A stretch of 21,190 nucleotides of DNA, taken from NCBI GenBank assembly GCA_007116525.1, contig SKIH01000046.1:1-21190 (forward strand), written 5' to 3'. The translations under genes were made by a program, and so were the position numbers. The notes below the pieces were generated by a model. The model was not told where the DNA came from. It made no database searches and worked only from the letters and a program-made list of their open reading frames with translations. The stretch is from Bacilli bacterium. Its GTDB lineage: Bacteria; Bacillota_I; Bacilli_A; RF39; UBA660. Below are positions 1 through 8,570 of the stretch, piece after piece (the first letter of the stretch is position 1; every line of letters begins with the position of its first letter).

Positions 1-600
1 TAAAAAATGAGCTAATTCCTGTGGATCTGTATATATAGTTTCCTCAACAGGGATTCTCGTTTCCCTAACAGAAATATTTTCTTCAACATAAACTGTTTCT
101 ACCAAACTTCCTGTGTCAGTAATAGCTTCTTGAGCATCATTTAAATAATCCTCGTACTCTTCACTTCCTACGAAAGTTTTAATAGTTTGAGAAATTGCTT
201 CTTTAAAGACTTCTTCTTCTGTAACATATAATCTTTTAGTATCTTCATCACCTCTTAATGTGAATTGATACCCATTGATTGTAAATGGTCTTTCATTTTG
301 AATGTATTCATAAACTTCCTGAGCACTTATAACTTTGCCGTTAAAAGTGTTTACCCTTTTAATTTCAAGGCCATTCGGTTCATATACTTCATCCACCGAA
401 TATTCATCCATATAAATATTCCCGGATTCTCTAATTTTTTTATATAACTCTTCTTCAGATTCAATTACACCAATTATTTTTTCATCAAGATATACTTGAT
501 ATCGAACGCTTGGCTCATGTATTTGTCTATAATTAAACCCTAACGAAAATATACTAATACTCAAAATGACTATCATCAAAATGTTCTTTAGTTTTTTCAA
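1..600 (-). CDS. Partial secreted or membrane-anchored protein, possible G5/cell-wall hydrolase type
   Basis: The reading frame starts inside the window and runs off its left edge, so the C-terminal part is missing; about 200 residues are visible. I chose a TTG start at 600 because AGGTGA lies five bases upstream and the codon is followed by a Lys-rich signal-like N-terminus (MKKLKN) and one hydrophobic segment, residues about 7-23. The rest is hydrophilic and presumably outside the membrane. Residues 34-60 (RYQVYLDEKIIGVIES) look like the N-terminal repeat that precedes G5 domains in clostridial M23-type peptidoglycan peptidases, and residues 170-195 (VYVEEN, IPVEETIYTD) look like the start of a G5-type beta domain. 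No catalytic domain is in view, so the hydrolase idea is an inference. It follows dnaB with only a 9-base gap and is probably co-transcribed. Confidence 0.6.
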   Translation of the reverse strand, partial: MKKLKNILMIVILSISIFSLGFNYRQIHEPSVRYQVYLDEKIIGVIESEEELYKKIRESGNIYMDEYSVDEVYEPNGLEIKRVNTFNGKVISAQEVYEYIQNERPFTINGYQFTLRGDEDTKRLYVTEEEVFKEAISQTIKTFVGSEEYEDYLNDAQEAITDTGSLVETVYVEENISVRETRIPVEETIYTDPQELAHFL

Positions 601-609
601 ACAAATCAC

Positions 610-1956
610 CTATTCTTCTTTTTTTATATAATTAACAAATGTACTCATATTAGTTTTGAATAGTAATTCCACTGTTTTAGTCGGCCCGTTTCGGTGTTTT
701 CCAACTATAAATTCACTTTTACTAACATTTTCCGGTGTGTCACTGTCTTTTTCTTTACTATAGTAATCATCTCTATACAAGAACGCTACTAAATCCGCAT
801 CTTGCTCAATTGAACCTGATTCTCTCAAGTCACTAAGCATCGGTCTTTTATCTTCTCTTGATTCAACACTTCTTGAGAGCTGTGCTAATGCTATTACAGG
901 AATATTTAACTCCATTGCTAACATTTTTAATGACCTTGAAATTTCTGAAACTTCTTGTTGTCTATTTCCTGCATATTTAGCAGAACCACTAATTAATTGC
1001 AAGTAGTCAATTATAACAATTCCTAGCCCGTTTTCTGAACTTGCAAGTCTTCTACATTTAGCTCTTATTTCACTAATTGTCATACCCGGGGTATCATCTA
1101 TATGCAGCTTTGTATCAGCTAATAAACTAATAGCCTCATTAACTTTTTTCCAGTCTTTATTTTCTAGTTTTCCACTTCTTAATTTATGTCCTTCAATTTG
1201 ACCAACTGAAGATAACATTCTCATTGCTAGTTGTTCCGCACCCATTTCCATGTTGAAAAGTGCTACGGTACTCTTACTTTTCATAGCAATATTAGTTGCA
1301 ACGTTAAGCGCAAAAGCTGTCTTACCCATAGCTGGCCTCGCCGCTATTATGATAAGTTCATTTTCATGAAATCCTGTCGTTAATTGATCTATCTCATAAA
1401 ATCCTGTTGCTAGTCCTGTTATTTCACCTTTGTTTTGAGCTAGTTTTTCTAAATCATCTTGTGTTTTACTCAAAACTTCTTGAATAGTTCTAAACTCAGA
1501 GGCTTTTCTATTTTTTACTACATTCAATATCTTTTGCTCTGCTTTATCTAATACATCATTGATATTTTCTTTAGGATTAAACCCATCACTAGCTATACTT
1601 GATGCTTCGTCAATAAGTCTTCTTAAAATTGCTTTTTCATTCACTATCCTGATGTATTCGTCTATATTAGATGCTGTTGGAACAGAATTGATTACTTCTC
1701 CTAAGTAATCTACATCTCCAACTTGATTAAGCCATTCTTTTCTTTTTAATTCTTCTGTAACAGTAGTAATGTCTATTGGCACATTTCTTTCATCTAAATC
1801 CAAAAGCACATTAAAGATTTTACCATGCTTACCTAAATAAAACAAATCGGCAGTTAATGCTTCCGCTGCTTTTTGCAAAGCATATTTATTTATAAACATT
1901 GACCCTAAAACTGCTTGTTCAGCATCTATGCTGTGAGGCATTGTTCTTTCGTTCAT
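610..1956 (-). CDS. dnaB: Replicative DNA helicase DnaB
   Basis: Hexameric 5'-3' helicase that unwinds DNA at the replication fork and works with the primase DnaG. The 448-residue protein has the DnaB N-terminal domain (MPHSIDAEQAVLGSM near the start) and a RecA-like C-terminal domain with Walker A ARPAMGKT ending at residue 213 and Walker B IVIIDYLQL. The DLRESGSIEQDAD motif near the C-terminus is also typical. Length matches the family. The ATG at 1956 is preferred over the in-frame codon at 1980 because AGGTG lies just upstream and the conserved N-terminus begins there; the longer version would overlap rplI. The stop of rplI is only seven bases upstream, so rplI-dnaB is one transcription unit, a common pairing in Firmicutes. 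Confidence 0.97.
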   Translation of the reverse strand: MNERTMPHSIDAEQAVLGSMFINKYALQKAAEALTADLFYLGKHGKIFNVLLDLDERNVPIDITTVTEELKRKEWLNQVGDVDYLGEVINSVPTASNIDEYIRIVNEKAILRRLIDEASSIASDGFNPKENINDVLDKAEQKILNVVKNRKASEFRTIQEVLSKTQDDLEKLAQNKGEITGLATGFYEIDQLTTGFHENELIIIAARPAMGKTAFALNVATNIAMKSKSTVALFNMEMGAEQLAMRMLSSVGQIEGHKLRSGKLENKDWKKVNEAISLLADTKLHIDDTPGMTISEIRAKCRRLASSENGLGIVIIDYLQLISGSAKYAGNRQQEVSEISRSLKMLAMELNIPVIALAQLSRSVESREDKRPMLSDLRESGSIEQDADLVAFLYRDDYYSKEKDSDTPENVSKSEFIVGKHRNGPTKTVELLFKTNMSTFVNYIKKEE

Positions 1957-1963
1957 TTTGCAC

Positions 1964-2410
1964 CTAACTTTCTTTTTCAACTTTAACTTTTATAGTTGCA
2001 GTTATTCCCTTATGTAATTCAATATCAACGTTATGATATCCTACACAATCTATATTTCCATCTATATTGATTTTTCTCTTATCTATTTCGTATCCATTTT
2101 CACTTAACTTGGAGTGTATTTGCTTGCTACTGACACTTCCAAAGAGTTTTTCTTCTTTACCAGCTTTAAGTTTAAAAACAAACGTTTCTTTTTCTAACTT
2201 TTGCTTCATTTGCTTAGCTTCTTCTTTTGCTTTTTGAAGCTGCTTTGTTTCCGCTTGCTTGTTTTTTTCTAGTATTTCTAAGCTGTTTTTAGTTGCGAGT
2301 ACAGCATAACCTTTTTTTATTAAGAAGTTTTTCCCAAAACCATCTTTAACCTCTTTTATTTCACCTTTTTTGCCGTGTCCTTTTACATCTTTTAAAAATA
2401 TAACTTTCAT
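1964..2410 (-). CDS. rplI: 50S ribosomal protein L9
   Basis: Large-subunit ribosomal protein that binds 23S rRNA near the base of the L1 stalk. The 148-residue length is normal. The N-terminal rRNA-binding domain is intact, with MKVIFLKDVKGHGKKGE followed by the signature KDGFGKNFLIKKGYA at about residues 22-36. A long Lys/Glu-rich helix (about 45-75) links it to the C-terminal domain with FGSVSSKQI. AGAGGTG lies four bases before the ATG. In many Firmicutes rplI follows rpsF-ssb-rpsR; here it follows whiA instead and has its own candidate promoter overlapping the end of whiA. Confidence 0.97.
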   Translation of the reverse strand: MKVIFLKDVKGHGKKGEIKEVKDGFGKNFLIKKGYAVLATKNSLEILEKNKQAETKQLQKAKEEAKQMKQKLEKETFVFKLKAGKEEKLFGSVSSKQIHSKLSENGYEIDKRKINIDGNIDCVGYHNVDIELHKGITATIKVKVEKES

Positions 2411-2430
2411 GTAACACCTCTTCTTTAATA

Positions 2431-2459
2431 ATTATACTATATTTTTCTTTTATTGTCTT
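2431..2459 (-). promoter_or_regulatory. Candidate sigma-A promoter for rplI-dnaB
   Basis: On the minus strand, a perfect TATAAT (2431-2436) sits 17 bases after AAGACA (2454-2459, four of six matches to TTGACA). The -35 lies inside the last codons and stop of whiA. Start of transcription would be near 2424, leaving a short leader with the rplI ribosome-binding site. Confidence 0.5.
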
Positions 2460-3364
2460 TTTTCTCTTATCTTTTTTGCAAGCTGTTTAACTTTAATAAA
2501 CCTATGATTTAATCCAGACTTAGTTATTGGTTCTCCAGTTTCTATACTAATTATTTCACTTAGTTCTAACATTGAAACATCTGGATACTTTTTCCTATAA
2601 ATACACGCTGTTTTAACTTTATCACTCAAAACTTCTAGTCCGATCTTGTCTTCTACTAGTTTTATGTCATTTAATTGCTCAGATGCCGTCTTTATCATTT
2701 TATCAACATTTGCCTGTTCGCAATTATTTAATCTATTTGTCATGTTTTTATGATCTCTATATATCCTTATATCTTCAAAATAAAGAAGTGACTCACTAGC
2801 ACTAATTATTTTTAAAAAGTCGCTAATTTTTTCAGCTTCCTTAATATAGACCATATATTTTTTATCTCTTTTTAAAACTTTACTATTTAAATTAAAATGA
2901 TTTAATATGTTCAAAATAAACTTGGCATAATTTTCATTATTAAATATTAGTTCTAAATGGTATCTTGATTTTTTAGGGTCGTTTATACTGCCACATGCAA
3001 GAAAAGCCCCTCTTATATATGCCCGCTTTAAATCGTCATCGTCTACTAAATATTCACTTGGAATACTATTTTTTGAAAACACATTTAAATAACTTAGAAG
3101 TTTATCATCATAAATTGACAACACGTACTTATATCCTCTATTTAAGTTGCTTGTCTTCCTAACAGAAATTTTAGGAGTAATATCATATAAATCTTTAGTT
3201 AGTCCAAAAATTCTTCTTGCAACACTAGCGTTTTCAGTAGAAATTAATATATTATCGTCAATTTTAGATAAATTGTTTACTAATGCCGATAGTTCTGTGA
3301 TCTTGTCACTTCTACTAAAGTCTAATTTGCTAACTTCGTTTTTAACAATAGTTGTAAATGACAT
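2450..3364 (-). CDS. whiA: WhiA-family DNA-binding regulator
   Basis: WhiA is a DNA-binding protein conserved in Gram-positives. In Streptomyces it controls sporulation genes; in Bacillus it affects cell division and chromosome segregation without an obvious regulon. The 304-residue protein has the N-terminal MSFTTIVKNEVSKL start and the LAGLIDADG-like fold region (AYIRGAFLACGSINDPKKSRYHLEL at about 114-138). A C-terminal helix-turn-helix region is recognisable by LSEIISIETGEPITKSGLNHRF near residues 263-284. AGAGGTGATTTT precedes the ATG. It starts 13 bases after yvcK ends, the usual yvcK-whiA pairing, so both are probably on one mRNA. Confidence 0.95.
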   Translation of the reverse strand: MSFTTIVKNEVSKLDFSRSDKITELSALVNNLSKIDDNILISTENASVARRIFGLTKDLYDITPKISVRKTSNLNRGYKYVLSIYDDKLLSYLNVFSKNSIPSEYLVDDDDLKRAYIRGAFLACGSINDPKKSRYHLELIFNNENYAKFILNILNHFNLNSKVLKRDKKYMVYIKEAEKISDFLKIISASESLLYFEDIRIYRDHKNMTNRLNNCEQANVDKMIKTASEQLNDIKLVEDKIGLEVLSDKVKTACIYRKKYPDVSMLELSEIISIETGEPITKSGLNHRFIKVKQLAKKIREKRQ

Positions 3365-3377
3365 AAAATCACCTCTT

Positions 3378-4313
3378 CTATACTAAATTTGAAAATATGT
3401 GGAACGCTAATTTTAAGTTGTTGTGCCTAATCATGTCATCTTCTATTAAAATGAAATTATCTTCTATGAGTTCAATTCCTTTTAACTTTTTATAATCTAT
3501 CTCGACTGGGTCTTTTTGCTCTAATATTTCATATTTTTTCCTTAATTCTTCACTGATTTCTCCATTATTAGCTATTACAATGTCTATTTTTCTTTTTTGG
3601 AGATATCTATTTAGTACTTTAACATGTTCACTAACCGTGAAATTATCTGTTTCACCAGGTTGAGTCATCATATTACTAACATACATCAACTTTGAATTGC
3701 TAGCATGTAATGCATCTATTATGTCTTGGCAAATTAAATTAGGTATTATACTAGTATATAGACTACCCATACTTAAAACAATTAAATCTGCTTCTTTTAT
3801 TGCAGTTATTGCATCGTTGTTAATTGTTGGAGTTTTTTTGTAATAAACTTTATCTATTTTTTTGTTGGCGCTTGTTATCTTGTTTTCACCTTCAATAATA
3901 GTCCCGTCGGTCATCAATCCCATTAGGACAACATCGTCTTCTGTTAAGGGTATTACTTTCCCTTTTAAATTAAAAACATCACTTAATGACTCTACGGCTC
4001 CTGATAAATTGCCAGTTATATCTGACATAGCCGTTAGCAGAAGGTTTCCTATTGTATGCCCGTTTAAATCGCTTGTAGTTGAAAACCTGTAGTTTAATAA
4101 ATTTTGTACTAAAGGCTCCGTTTCAGACAAGGATATTAGAACTTGTCTTATATCACCGACAGCAGGAGTTTTAAATTCTTGCCTTAATCTACCTGTACTT
4201 CTACCATCGTCGCTCACAGATACTATAGCACTTATTTCTATTGGGAATTGTTTCAATCCTCTTAATAAAGTAGACAGCCCTGTCCCGCCACCTAAAACAA
4301 CAACTTTTTTCAT
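3378..4313 (-). CDS. yvcK: YvcK/CofD-like gluconeogenesis factor (UDP-sugar binding)
   Basis: YvcK proteins bind UDP-sugars and are needed for normal cell shape and growth on gluconeogenic carbon sources in Bacillus; they belong to the CofD-like superfamily. The 311-residue length is typical. The N-terminal nucleotide-binding motif is KVVVLGGGTGLSTLLRGLK (residues 3-21), followed by VSVSDDGRSTGRLR and GHTIGNLLLTAMSD. These are family hallmarks. GGTGATTTT precedes the ATG. It lies immediately upstream of whiA as in most Firmicutes, but the usual upstream partner rapZ/yvcJ is absent: trxB and its terminator lie there instead. Confidence 0.94.
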   Translation of the reverse strand: MKKVVVLGGGTGLSTLLRGLKQFPIEISAIVSVSDDGRSTGRLRQEFKTPAVGDIRQVLISLSETEPLVQNLLNYRFSTTSDLNGHTIGNLLLTAMSDITGNLSGAVESLSDVFNLKGKVIPLTEDDVVLMGLMTDGTIIEGENKITSANKKIDKVYYKKTPTINNDAITAIKEADLIVLSMGSLYTSIIPNLICQDIIDALHASNSKLMYVSNMMTQPGETDNFTVSEHVKVLNRYLQKRKIDIVIANNGEISEELRKKYEILEQKDPVEIDYKKLKGIELIEDNFILIEDDMIRHNNLKLAFHIFSNLV

Positions 4314-4328
4314 AAAATCACCAATTTA

Positions 4329-4334
4329 ATTATA
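4329..4334 (-). promoter_or_regulatory. Candidate -10 element for yvcK-whiA
   Basis: TATAAT within TATAGTATAAT on the minus strand, 15 bases before the yvcK ATG. Because a terminator closes trxB just upstream, yvcK should have its own promoter. The -35 is not convincing (an A/T tract), and the implied leader is very short, so confidence is low. Confidence 0.35.
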
Positions 4335-4353
4335 CTATATTTTTAGCAAAAAG

Positions 4354-4381
4354 AAAAAAAGACTTATCAACAGTCTTTTTT
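4354..4381 (-). terminator. Rho-independent terminator of trxB
   Basis: On the minus strand AAAAGACT and AGTCTTTT form an eight-pair stem around a seven-base loop (GTTGATA), followed by a run of T. The trxB stop codon is within the loop, so the hairpin begins inside the coding region. Confidence 0.75.
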
Positions 4382-5260
4382 AATTGATAAAGAAGCGACA
4401 GTCGCCTCTCCAATAGCGGTAGAAATCTGATAAAACTCTTTTTTTATTACGTCTCCACATGCATAAATGCCTTTTATATTGGTCATCATGTTTTCATCGA
4501 CAATAACATAACCATTTTCAGTAATTACATCAGATTTTTCTAAAAATTTTGTCTCTGGCGTATTTCCAATATATATAAACAATCCATCGACTTCTATTTC
4601 TCTTTCATCTTTTAATTTTATGCCTGAGAACTTTCCATTAGTATCCAAAAATTCTATTACTTCATTATTGTATATTATTTCAACGTTAGAATCTAATAAT
4701 TTCTTTTGAGCCTTCTCATCTGCGGTGAATTTATCGCGTTTGTGTATTAAATATACTTTCTCACAAATTCCTTCTAAATAAACGGCTTCTTCCACTGCGC
4801 TATTGCCACCACCTACTACTGCGGTCTTTTTTCCTTTATAAAGCGGCCCATCACAGATTGCACAATAACTTATTCCGCTTTGTGAGTACTTTTCTTCATT
4901 TTCCAACCCGAGTTGCCTTGGTCTTCTACCAGTTGCAATGATTATGTTTTTACAAATATATTCGTTATCACTAGTTATTACTTTTTTTAGTTCACCGTGA
5001 CTTTCTATCTTTTTGACATCACCAAATTTATATTCTATTTTTAAATAATTAATTTGTTCGAATATGTTATATGCTAGGTCAGGTCCTTTTATATTGCTAA
5101 ATCCAGGGTAATTTTCTATATCACTTGTTCTATTAACTTGTCCACCGGGCGATTCTTTTTCCAAAATCATCACTGAGATGTTAGACCTTTTTAAATAAAT
5201 TGCGGCTGTCATGCCAGCCACACCCGAACCTATTACTATTGTATTATATTGATATTTCAC
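4367..5260 (-). CDS. trxB: Thioredoxin reductase
   Basis: Flavoprotein that passes electrons from NADPH to thioredoxin in the cytoplasm. The FAD-binding motif GSGVAGMTAA is at residues 11-20. The redox-active pair is Cys133 and Cys136 in SYCAICDGP, the NADPH-binding motif VVGGGNSAVEEAV is at 148-160, and the C-terminal GIYACGDVIKKEFYQISTAIGEA contacts FAD. At 297 residues it is slightly shorter than the usual 305-320 but complete. The start is GTG at 5260, placed by GGAGGG seven bases upstream, and it overlaps the end of lgt by 17 bases, so the genes are translationally linked. The stop is UGA followed directly by UAA. Confidence 0.96.
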   Translation of the reverse strand: MKYQYNTIVIGSGVAGMTAAIYLKRSNISVMILEKESPGGQVNRTSDIENYPGFSNIKGPDLAYNIFEQINYLKIEYKFGDVKKIESHGELKKVITSDNEYICKNIIIATGRRPRQLGLENEEKYSQSGISYCAICDGPLYKGKKTAVVGGGNSAVEEAVYLEGICEKVYLIHKRDKFTADEKAQKKLLDSNVEIIYNNEVIEFLDTNGKFSGIKLKDEREIEVDGLFIYIGNTPETKFLEKSDVITENGYVIVDENMMTNIKGIYACGDVIKKEFYQISTAIGEATVASLSIKKDC

Positions 5261-6059
5261 TCATGTCCCTCCAGTCATTATATAAATTGTCAAAAGCTGA
5301 CTCTTTCTTTCTTTTAAATATTATTAGTCCTCCAATAATAAACATTATGACTGAAACAATTTGAGCTGCCTTAAATTCCCCAAGCATTAAACTGTCTGTT
5401 CTTAATATTTCTATTAAAAATCTTACTATCCCATACCAAACAAGATAAAATCCTAGGGCGTAACCTTTTTTAAACATTTCTAATCTTCTCACAAAAAATA
5501 TTATTAGAAACCCAAGTAGCAGTAGCAATGATTCATATAAGAATGTCGGATGGTAGTATGCTCCATTAATAAACATTCCTTCGATTACAAATTCTGGAAT
5601 TAAATAGCTTTGTAGTTGGGCTTCTGTTGTAACTGATCCATAGGCCTCTTGGTTGAAAAAATTACCCCATCTCCCGATCGCTTGACCTAATAACAATCCT
5701 ACAACGATAATGTCAAGCATTCTTATAACTTGAACTTTATATCTTTTACAATAATAAATAATCCAAAGTAAACCGAATATTATTCCGCCATGTATAGCTA
5801 GTCCTCCGCGCCAAACTTGGACGATTTCTATCATGTTGTTTGAATAATATTCAAAATTGAATGCAACATAGTATAATCTCGCCCCAATTAGGGAAATTGG
5901 AATTAAATAAAATATTAAGTTTATCAAAAAATCTTCATTAACTCTAAATCTCCTTGCTTCACTTAAAACAACTAGACCTGCTAAGAAAATCCCTAAAAAT
6001 ATAAAAAATGAATACCACTGTATTTGTATTATTCCTAAATCTAACATTGTACTATTCAT
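5244..6059 (-). CDS. lgt: Phosphatidylglycerol:prolipoprotein diacylglyceryl transferase
   Basis: Integral membrane enzyme that attaches diacylglycerol to the lipobox cysteine of prolipoproteins, the first step of lipoprotein maturation. The 271-residue protein has about seven hydrophobic segments. Signature residues are visible: RGGLAIHGG at about 84-92 and the Lgt signature GQAIGRWGNFFNQEAYG at 125-141. A late FYLVWYGIVRFLIEILR segment contains conserved arginines. AGGAGG is eight bases before the first ATG; a second ATG five codons on is less well placed. The first base triplet overlaps the stop of the upstream gene as ATGA. YidC in this window has a lipobox and is a likely substrate. Confidence 0.96.
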   Translation of the reverse strand: MNSTMLDLGIIQIQWYSFFIFLGIFLAGLVVLSEARRFRVNEDFLINLIFYLIPISLIGARLYYVAFNFEYYSNNMIEIVQVWRGGLAIHGGIIFGLLWIIYYCKRYKVQVIRMLDIIVVGLLLGQAIGRWGNFFNQEAYGSVTTEAQLQSYLIPEFVIEGMFINGAYYHPTFLYESLLLLLGFLIIFFVRRLEMFKKGYALGFYLVWYGIVRFLIEILRTDSLMLGEFKAAQIVSVIMFIIGGLIIFKRKKESAFDNLYNDWRDMSEISI

Positions 6060-6496
6060 AATTTTTTCCTCCTAATTATTAACTGAGATATATAGTTGTC
6101 AATTAACTCATTCATCAACGAAATGAATATTGCTATAAAAAACGGAATGACGATTCCTTCTACCGATACACCCGGCAATATTTCACCAACAATTTTTAAA
6201 ATTATAACGTTTATAAAAGGATAAAAAAGTCCTAATGTGACAATCGTCAACGGTAGTGTTAGAAAAACTAAAACAGGTTTGATTGTCTTGTTTAAAAAAT
6301 AAATTATTATCGCAGCTATCAATCCCCATAAACCAAAGTAATCTCCGCTTATTTGAAATGACTCGCCGAATAAAACCGATGCCGTTATAAGAACGATTGC
6401 ATAACCAATCATGTAAAATAACCAGTCTATAAATAAATTTAGACGGTATTTGTTTTTGCTCACTTTATTATTTTTTTCTTCAATAATTATTTTCAT
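6056..6496 (-). CDS. YvlD-type small membrane protein (phage holin family 4 superfamily)
   Basis: A 146-residue, very hydrophobic protein with about four membrane segments (roughly residues 27-46, 52-68, 75-100 and 112-130) and basic ends. The stretch LNKTIKPVLVFLTLPLTIVTLGLFYPFIN is the recognisable core of the YvlD family. Its function is unknown; yvlD genes in Bacillus are linked to envelope stress and lie not far from lgt. AGGAGAG precedes the ATG. Its stop overlaps the lgt start by four bases (ATGA), which indicates translational coupling of yvlD-lgt-trxB. Confidence 0.8.
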   Translation of the reverse strand: MKIIIEEKNNKVSKNKYRLNLFIDWLFYMIGYAIVLITASVLFGESFQISGDYFGLWGLIAAIIIYFLNKTIKPVLVFLTLPLTIVTLGLFYPFINVIILKIVGEILPGVSVEGIVIPFFIAIFISLMNELIDNYISQLIIRRKKL

Positions 6497-6520
6497 ATTA
6501 TCTCTCCTAACTTATATAAC

Positions 6521-6529
6521 ATTATAACA
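6521..6529 (-). promoter_or_regulatory. Extended -10 promoter for yvlD-lgt-trxB
   Basis: The minus strand reads TGTTATAAT, a perfect -10 with the TGn extension, about 25 bases before the yvlD start codon. No good -35 is visible, which is common for extended -10 promoters. The position between the uvrB stop and yvlD fits. Confidence 0.45.
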
Positions 6530-6549
6530 TTTTTTATACTATTTAAAAA

Positions 6550-8502
6550 TTAATTTACCTTTATTTCAAACAATATATCTCTTAATTCCATTGCTCTTTC
6601 AAAATCAAGATTTTTAGCAGCTTTGTTCATTTCAGACTCAATCTCGTCTATCATCTTCTTTTTGTCTTCTTTAGACATTTTTGTTTTCTTATTTTCAGTA
6701 ACTTTATATTTATTTGAAATAACTTCCCTAATTTCTTTTTTTATAGTTACGGGTTCTATATTGTTGTCTTCATTAAATTTCTTTTGTTTAGTTCTTCTTC
6801 TATCGGTTTCATCGATCGCAGTCCTCATAGCTTCACTGATCTTATCAGCATACATTATTACGTGTCCCTCTTTGTTTCTTGCCGCTCTACCAATCGTTTG
6901 GATTAAACTCTTCTCACTTCTTAAAAAACCTTGTTTATCAGCATCCATAATAGCTATTAAACTAACCTCTGGTAAATCTAATCCTTCTCTTAATAAGTTT
7001 ATTCCTACTAAAACATCATACTTTCCTTTTCTCAAATCCGTTATTATTTGAATTCGTTCCAAAGTTTTGATTTCATTATGTAAGTAAGAAACTTTTATAT
7101 TCATTTTTTTTAAATATTCTGTTAGTTCTTCCGCCATTCTAATAGTAAGTGTAGTAATTAGAGTTCTTCCATTTTCTTCGATGTTTTTATGAATTTGATT
7201 TATTAAATCATCTATTTGATTTTTAGTTGGTTTAACTTCAATAGTTGGATCTAACAATCCTGTTGGTCTAATTATTTGTTCAACGACTATATTGTTAGAC
7301 TTTTCAATCTCATATTCACTTGGTGTAGCAGATACATAAACTACTTTATCCAGCTTATTTTCAAACTCTTTAAACATTAATGGCCTATTATCCAACGCGC
7401 TCGGCAATCTAAATCCGTAGTCTACCAATGATTGTTTCCTTGCTCTATCGCCATTGTACATCCCCCTCACTTGAGGAAGTGTAACATGCGACTCATCTAT
7501 TATCATCAAAAAATCATCTTTAAAGAAATCAATAAGGGTAGTCGGCGTATCCCCTTCTTCTTTTAGAGCCATATGTCTAGCATAATTTTCCACACCTCTG
7601 CATATTCCAGTTTCTTTAAGCATTTCTAAGTCATAGTTTGTTCTTTCTTTCAATCTTTGATGTTCGAGTAATTTATCTTCCTTTTTTAAGATTTCGAGCC
7701 TTTCATATAGTTCTTCTTCTATTCTCTTAATAGCTATTTTCATTTTTTCATCGCTAGTTACAAAATGTGAAGCCGGAAATATAGTAATTGTTTTCTTATC
7801 ACTTACAATTACGCCCGTTATTGGATCAAACTCACTTATTCTTTCTATTTCATCACCAAAAAACTCTATTCTATAACCTTTTTTTTTTTGATTAATTGGA
7901 ATAACCTCCAAAACATCTCCTCTTACTCTAAAAGATCCTCTTTTAAGATCTATATTGTTTCTATCATAAAGCATGTCAACTAATTTATCTAAAACAACGT
8001 CTCTATTTATTGTCTCACCTGTCGATAGAGTTATGGTTTTTTTTAAATATTCTTCGATTTCACCGATACCATATATACAAGATACCGATGCAACTACAAT
8101 AGTATCACCATAATTTAGAATAGACGATGTTGCTGAGTGTCTTAGTTCATCTATTTCATCATTAATAGAGGCATCCTTCTCAATATAAGTGTCGGTTTTT
8201 GCAACATATGCTTCCGGTTGATAATAATCGTAGTAAGAAACAAAATATTCCACATGATTGTTCGGAAACAATTCCTTTAATTCACTATATAATTGTCCAG
8301 CCAAAGTTTTGTTGTGCGCTAATACAAGTGTTTTTTTACCTAAAGTTTGTATTATATTTGCCATTGTAAATGTTTTACCTGTTCCTGTTGCACCAAGTAA
8401 AACTTGTTGTTTTTCACCATCATTAAAATTATTAAGTAAAGATTTAATTGCCTTAGGTTGATCACCAGCTGGCTTAAAACCTGATTTTAATTCGAATTTC
8501 AT
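6550..8502 (-). CDS. uvrB: Excinuclease ABC subunit B
   Basis: DNA damage-verification subunit of nucleotide excision repair. It is loaded by UvrA, checks the lesion with a beta-hairpin and recruits UvrC. The 650-residue protein is full length. Walker A is GATGTGKT at 37-44, the beta-hairpin with YYDYYQPEAY is at about 90-99, and MIIDESHVTLPQV is the Walker B/DEAD-like motif. The helicase motif QTIGRAARN is present, and the C-terminal UVR motif (EMNKAAKNLDFERAMELRD) needed for UvrC contact is intact. GGTGAT precedes the ATG. uvrA, its usual neighbour, is not in the window. It is bounded by the noc terminator upstream and the yvlD promoter downstream, so it is probably a single-gene unit. Confidence 0.98.
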   Translation of the reverse strand: MKFELKSGFKPAGDQPKAIKSLLNNFNDGEKQQVLLGATGTGKTFTMANIIQTLGKKTLVLAHNKTLAGQLYSELKELFPNNHVEYFVSYYDYYQPEAYVAKTDTYIEKDASINDEIDELRHSATSSILNYGDTIVVASVSCIYGIGEIEEYLKKTITLSTGETINRDVVLDKLVDMLYDRNNIDLKRGSFRVRGDVLEVIPINQKKKGYRIEFFGDEIERISEFDPITGVIVSDKKTITIFPASHFVTSDEKMKIAIKRIEEELYERLEILKKEDKLLEHQRLKERTNYDLEMLKETGICRGVENYARHMALKEEGDTPTTLIDFFKDDFLMIIDESHVTLPQVRGMYNGDRARKQSLVDYGFRLPSALDNRPLMFKEFENKLDKVVYVSATPSEYEIEKSNNIVVEQIIRPTGLLDPTIEVKPTKNQIDDLINQIHKNIEENGRTLITTLTIRMAEELTEYLKKMNIKVSYLHNEIKTLERIQIITDLRKGKYDVLVGINLLREGLDLPEVSLIAIMDADKQGFLRSEKSLIQTIGRAARNKEGHVIMYADKISEAMRTAIDETDRRRTKQKKFNEDNNIEPVTIKKEIREVISNKYKVTENKKTKMSKEDKKKMIDEIESEMNKAAKNLDFERAMELRDILFEIKVN

Positions 8503-8517
8503 AATATCACCAAATCA

Positions 8518-8546
8518 ATTTTAACATTTATTTAATATAATAACAA
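8518..8546 (-). promoter_or_regulatory. Candidate sigma-A promoter for uvrB
   Basis: TTGTTA (8541-8546) and TAAAAT (8518-8523) are separated by 17 bases on the minus strand, just downstream of the noc terminator. The leader would be only about nine bases, with the GGTGAT ribosome-binding site almost at the 5' end, so the true start could differ. I saw no GAACNNNNGTTC LexA-type box here. Confidence 0.45.
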
Positions 8547-8550
8547 AATA

Positions 8551-8570
8551 AAAAAAGGCTTGTGCCTTTT
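8551..8570 (-). terminator. Rho-independent terminator of noc
   Basis: AAAAGGC and GCCTTTT form a stem around ACAA on the minus strand, followed by T residues. The stem overlaps the noc stop codon region. Confidence 0.75.

Noticed and set aside
4364..4369. Possible recoded UGA (Trp) at the trxB end
   Set aside because: UGA is followed at once by UAA, the yvlD stop is also UGA in a classic ATGA overlap, and all Trp codons checked are UGG.
6623..7051. Plus-strand open frame inside uvrB
   Set aside because: It is opposite a fully conserved gene, has no ribosome-binding site, and its Ser/Leu/Phe-rich composition is what an antisense reading of an AT-rich gene gives. The same holds for the other frames opposite known genes.
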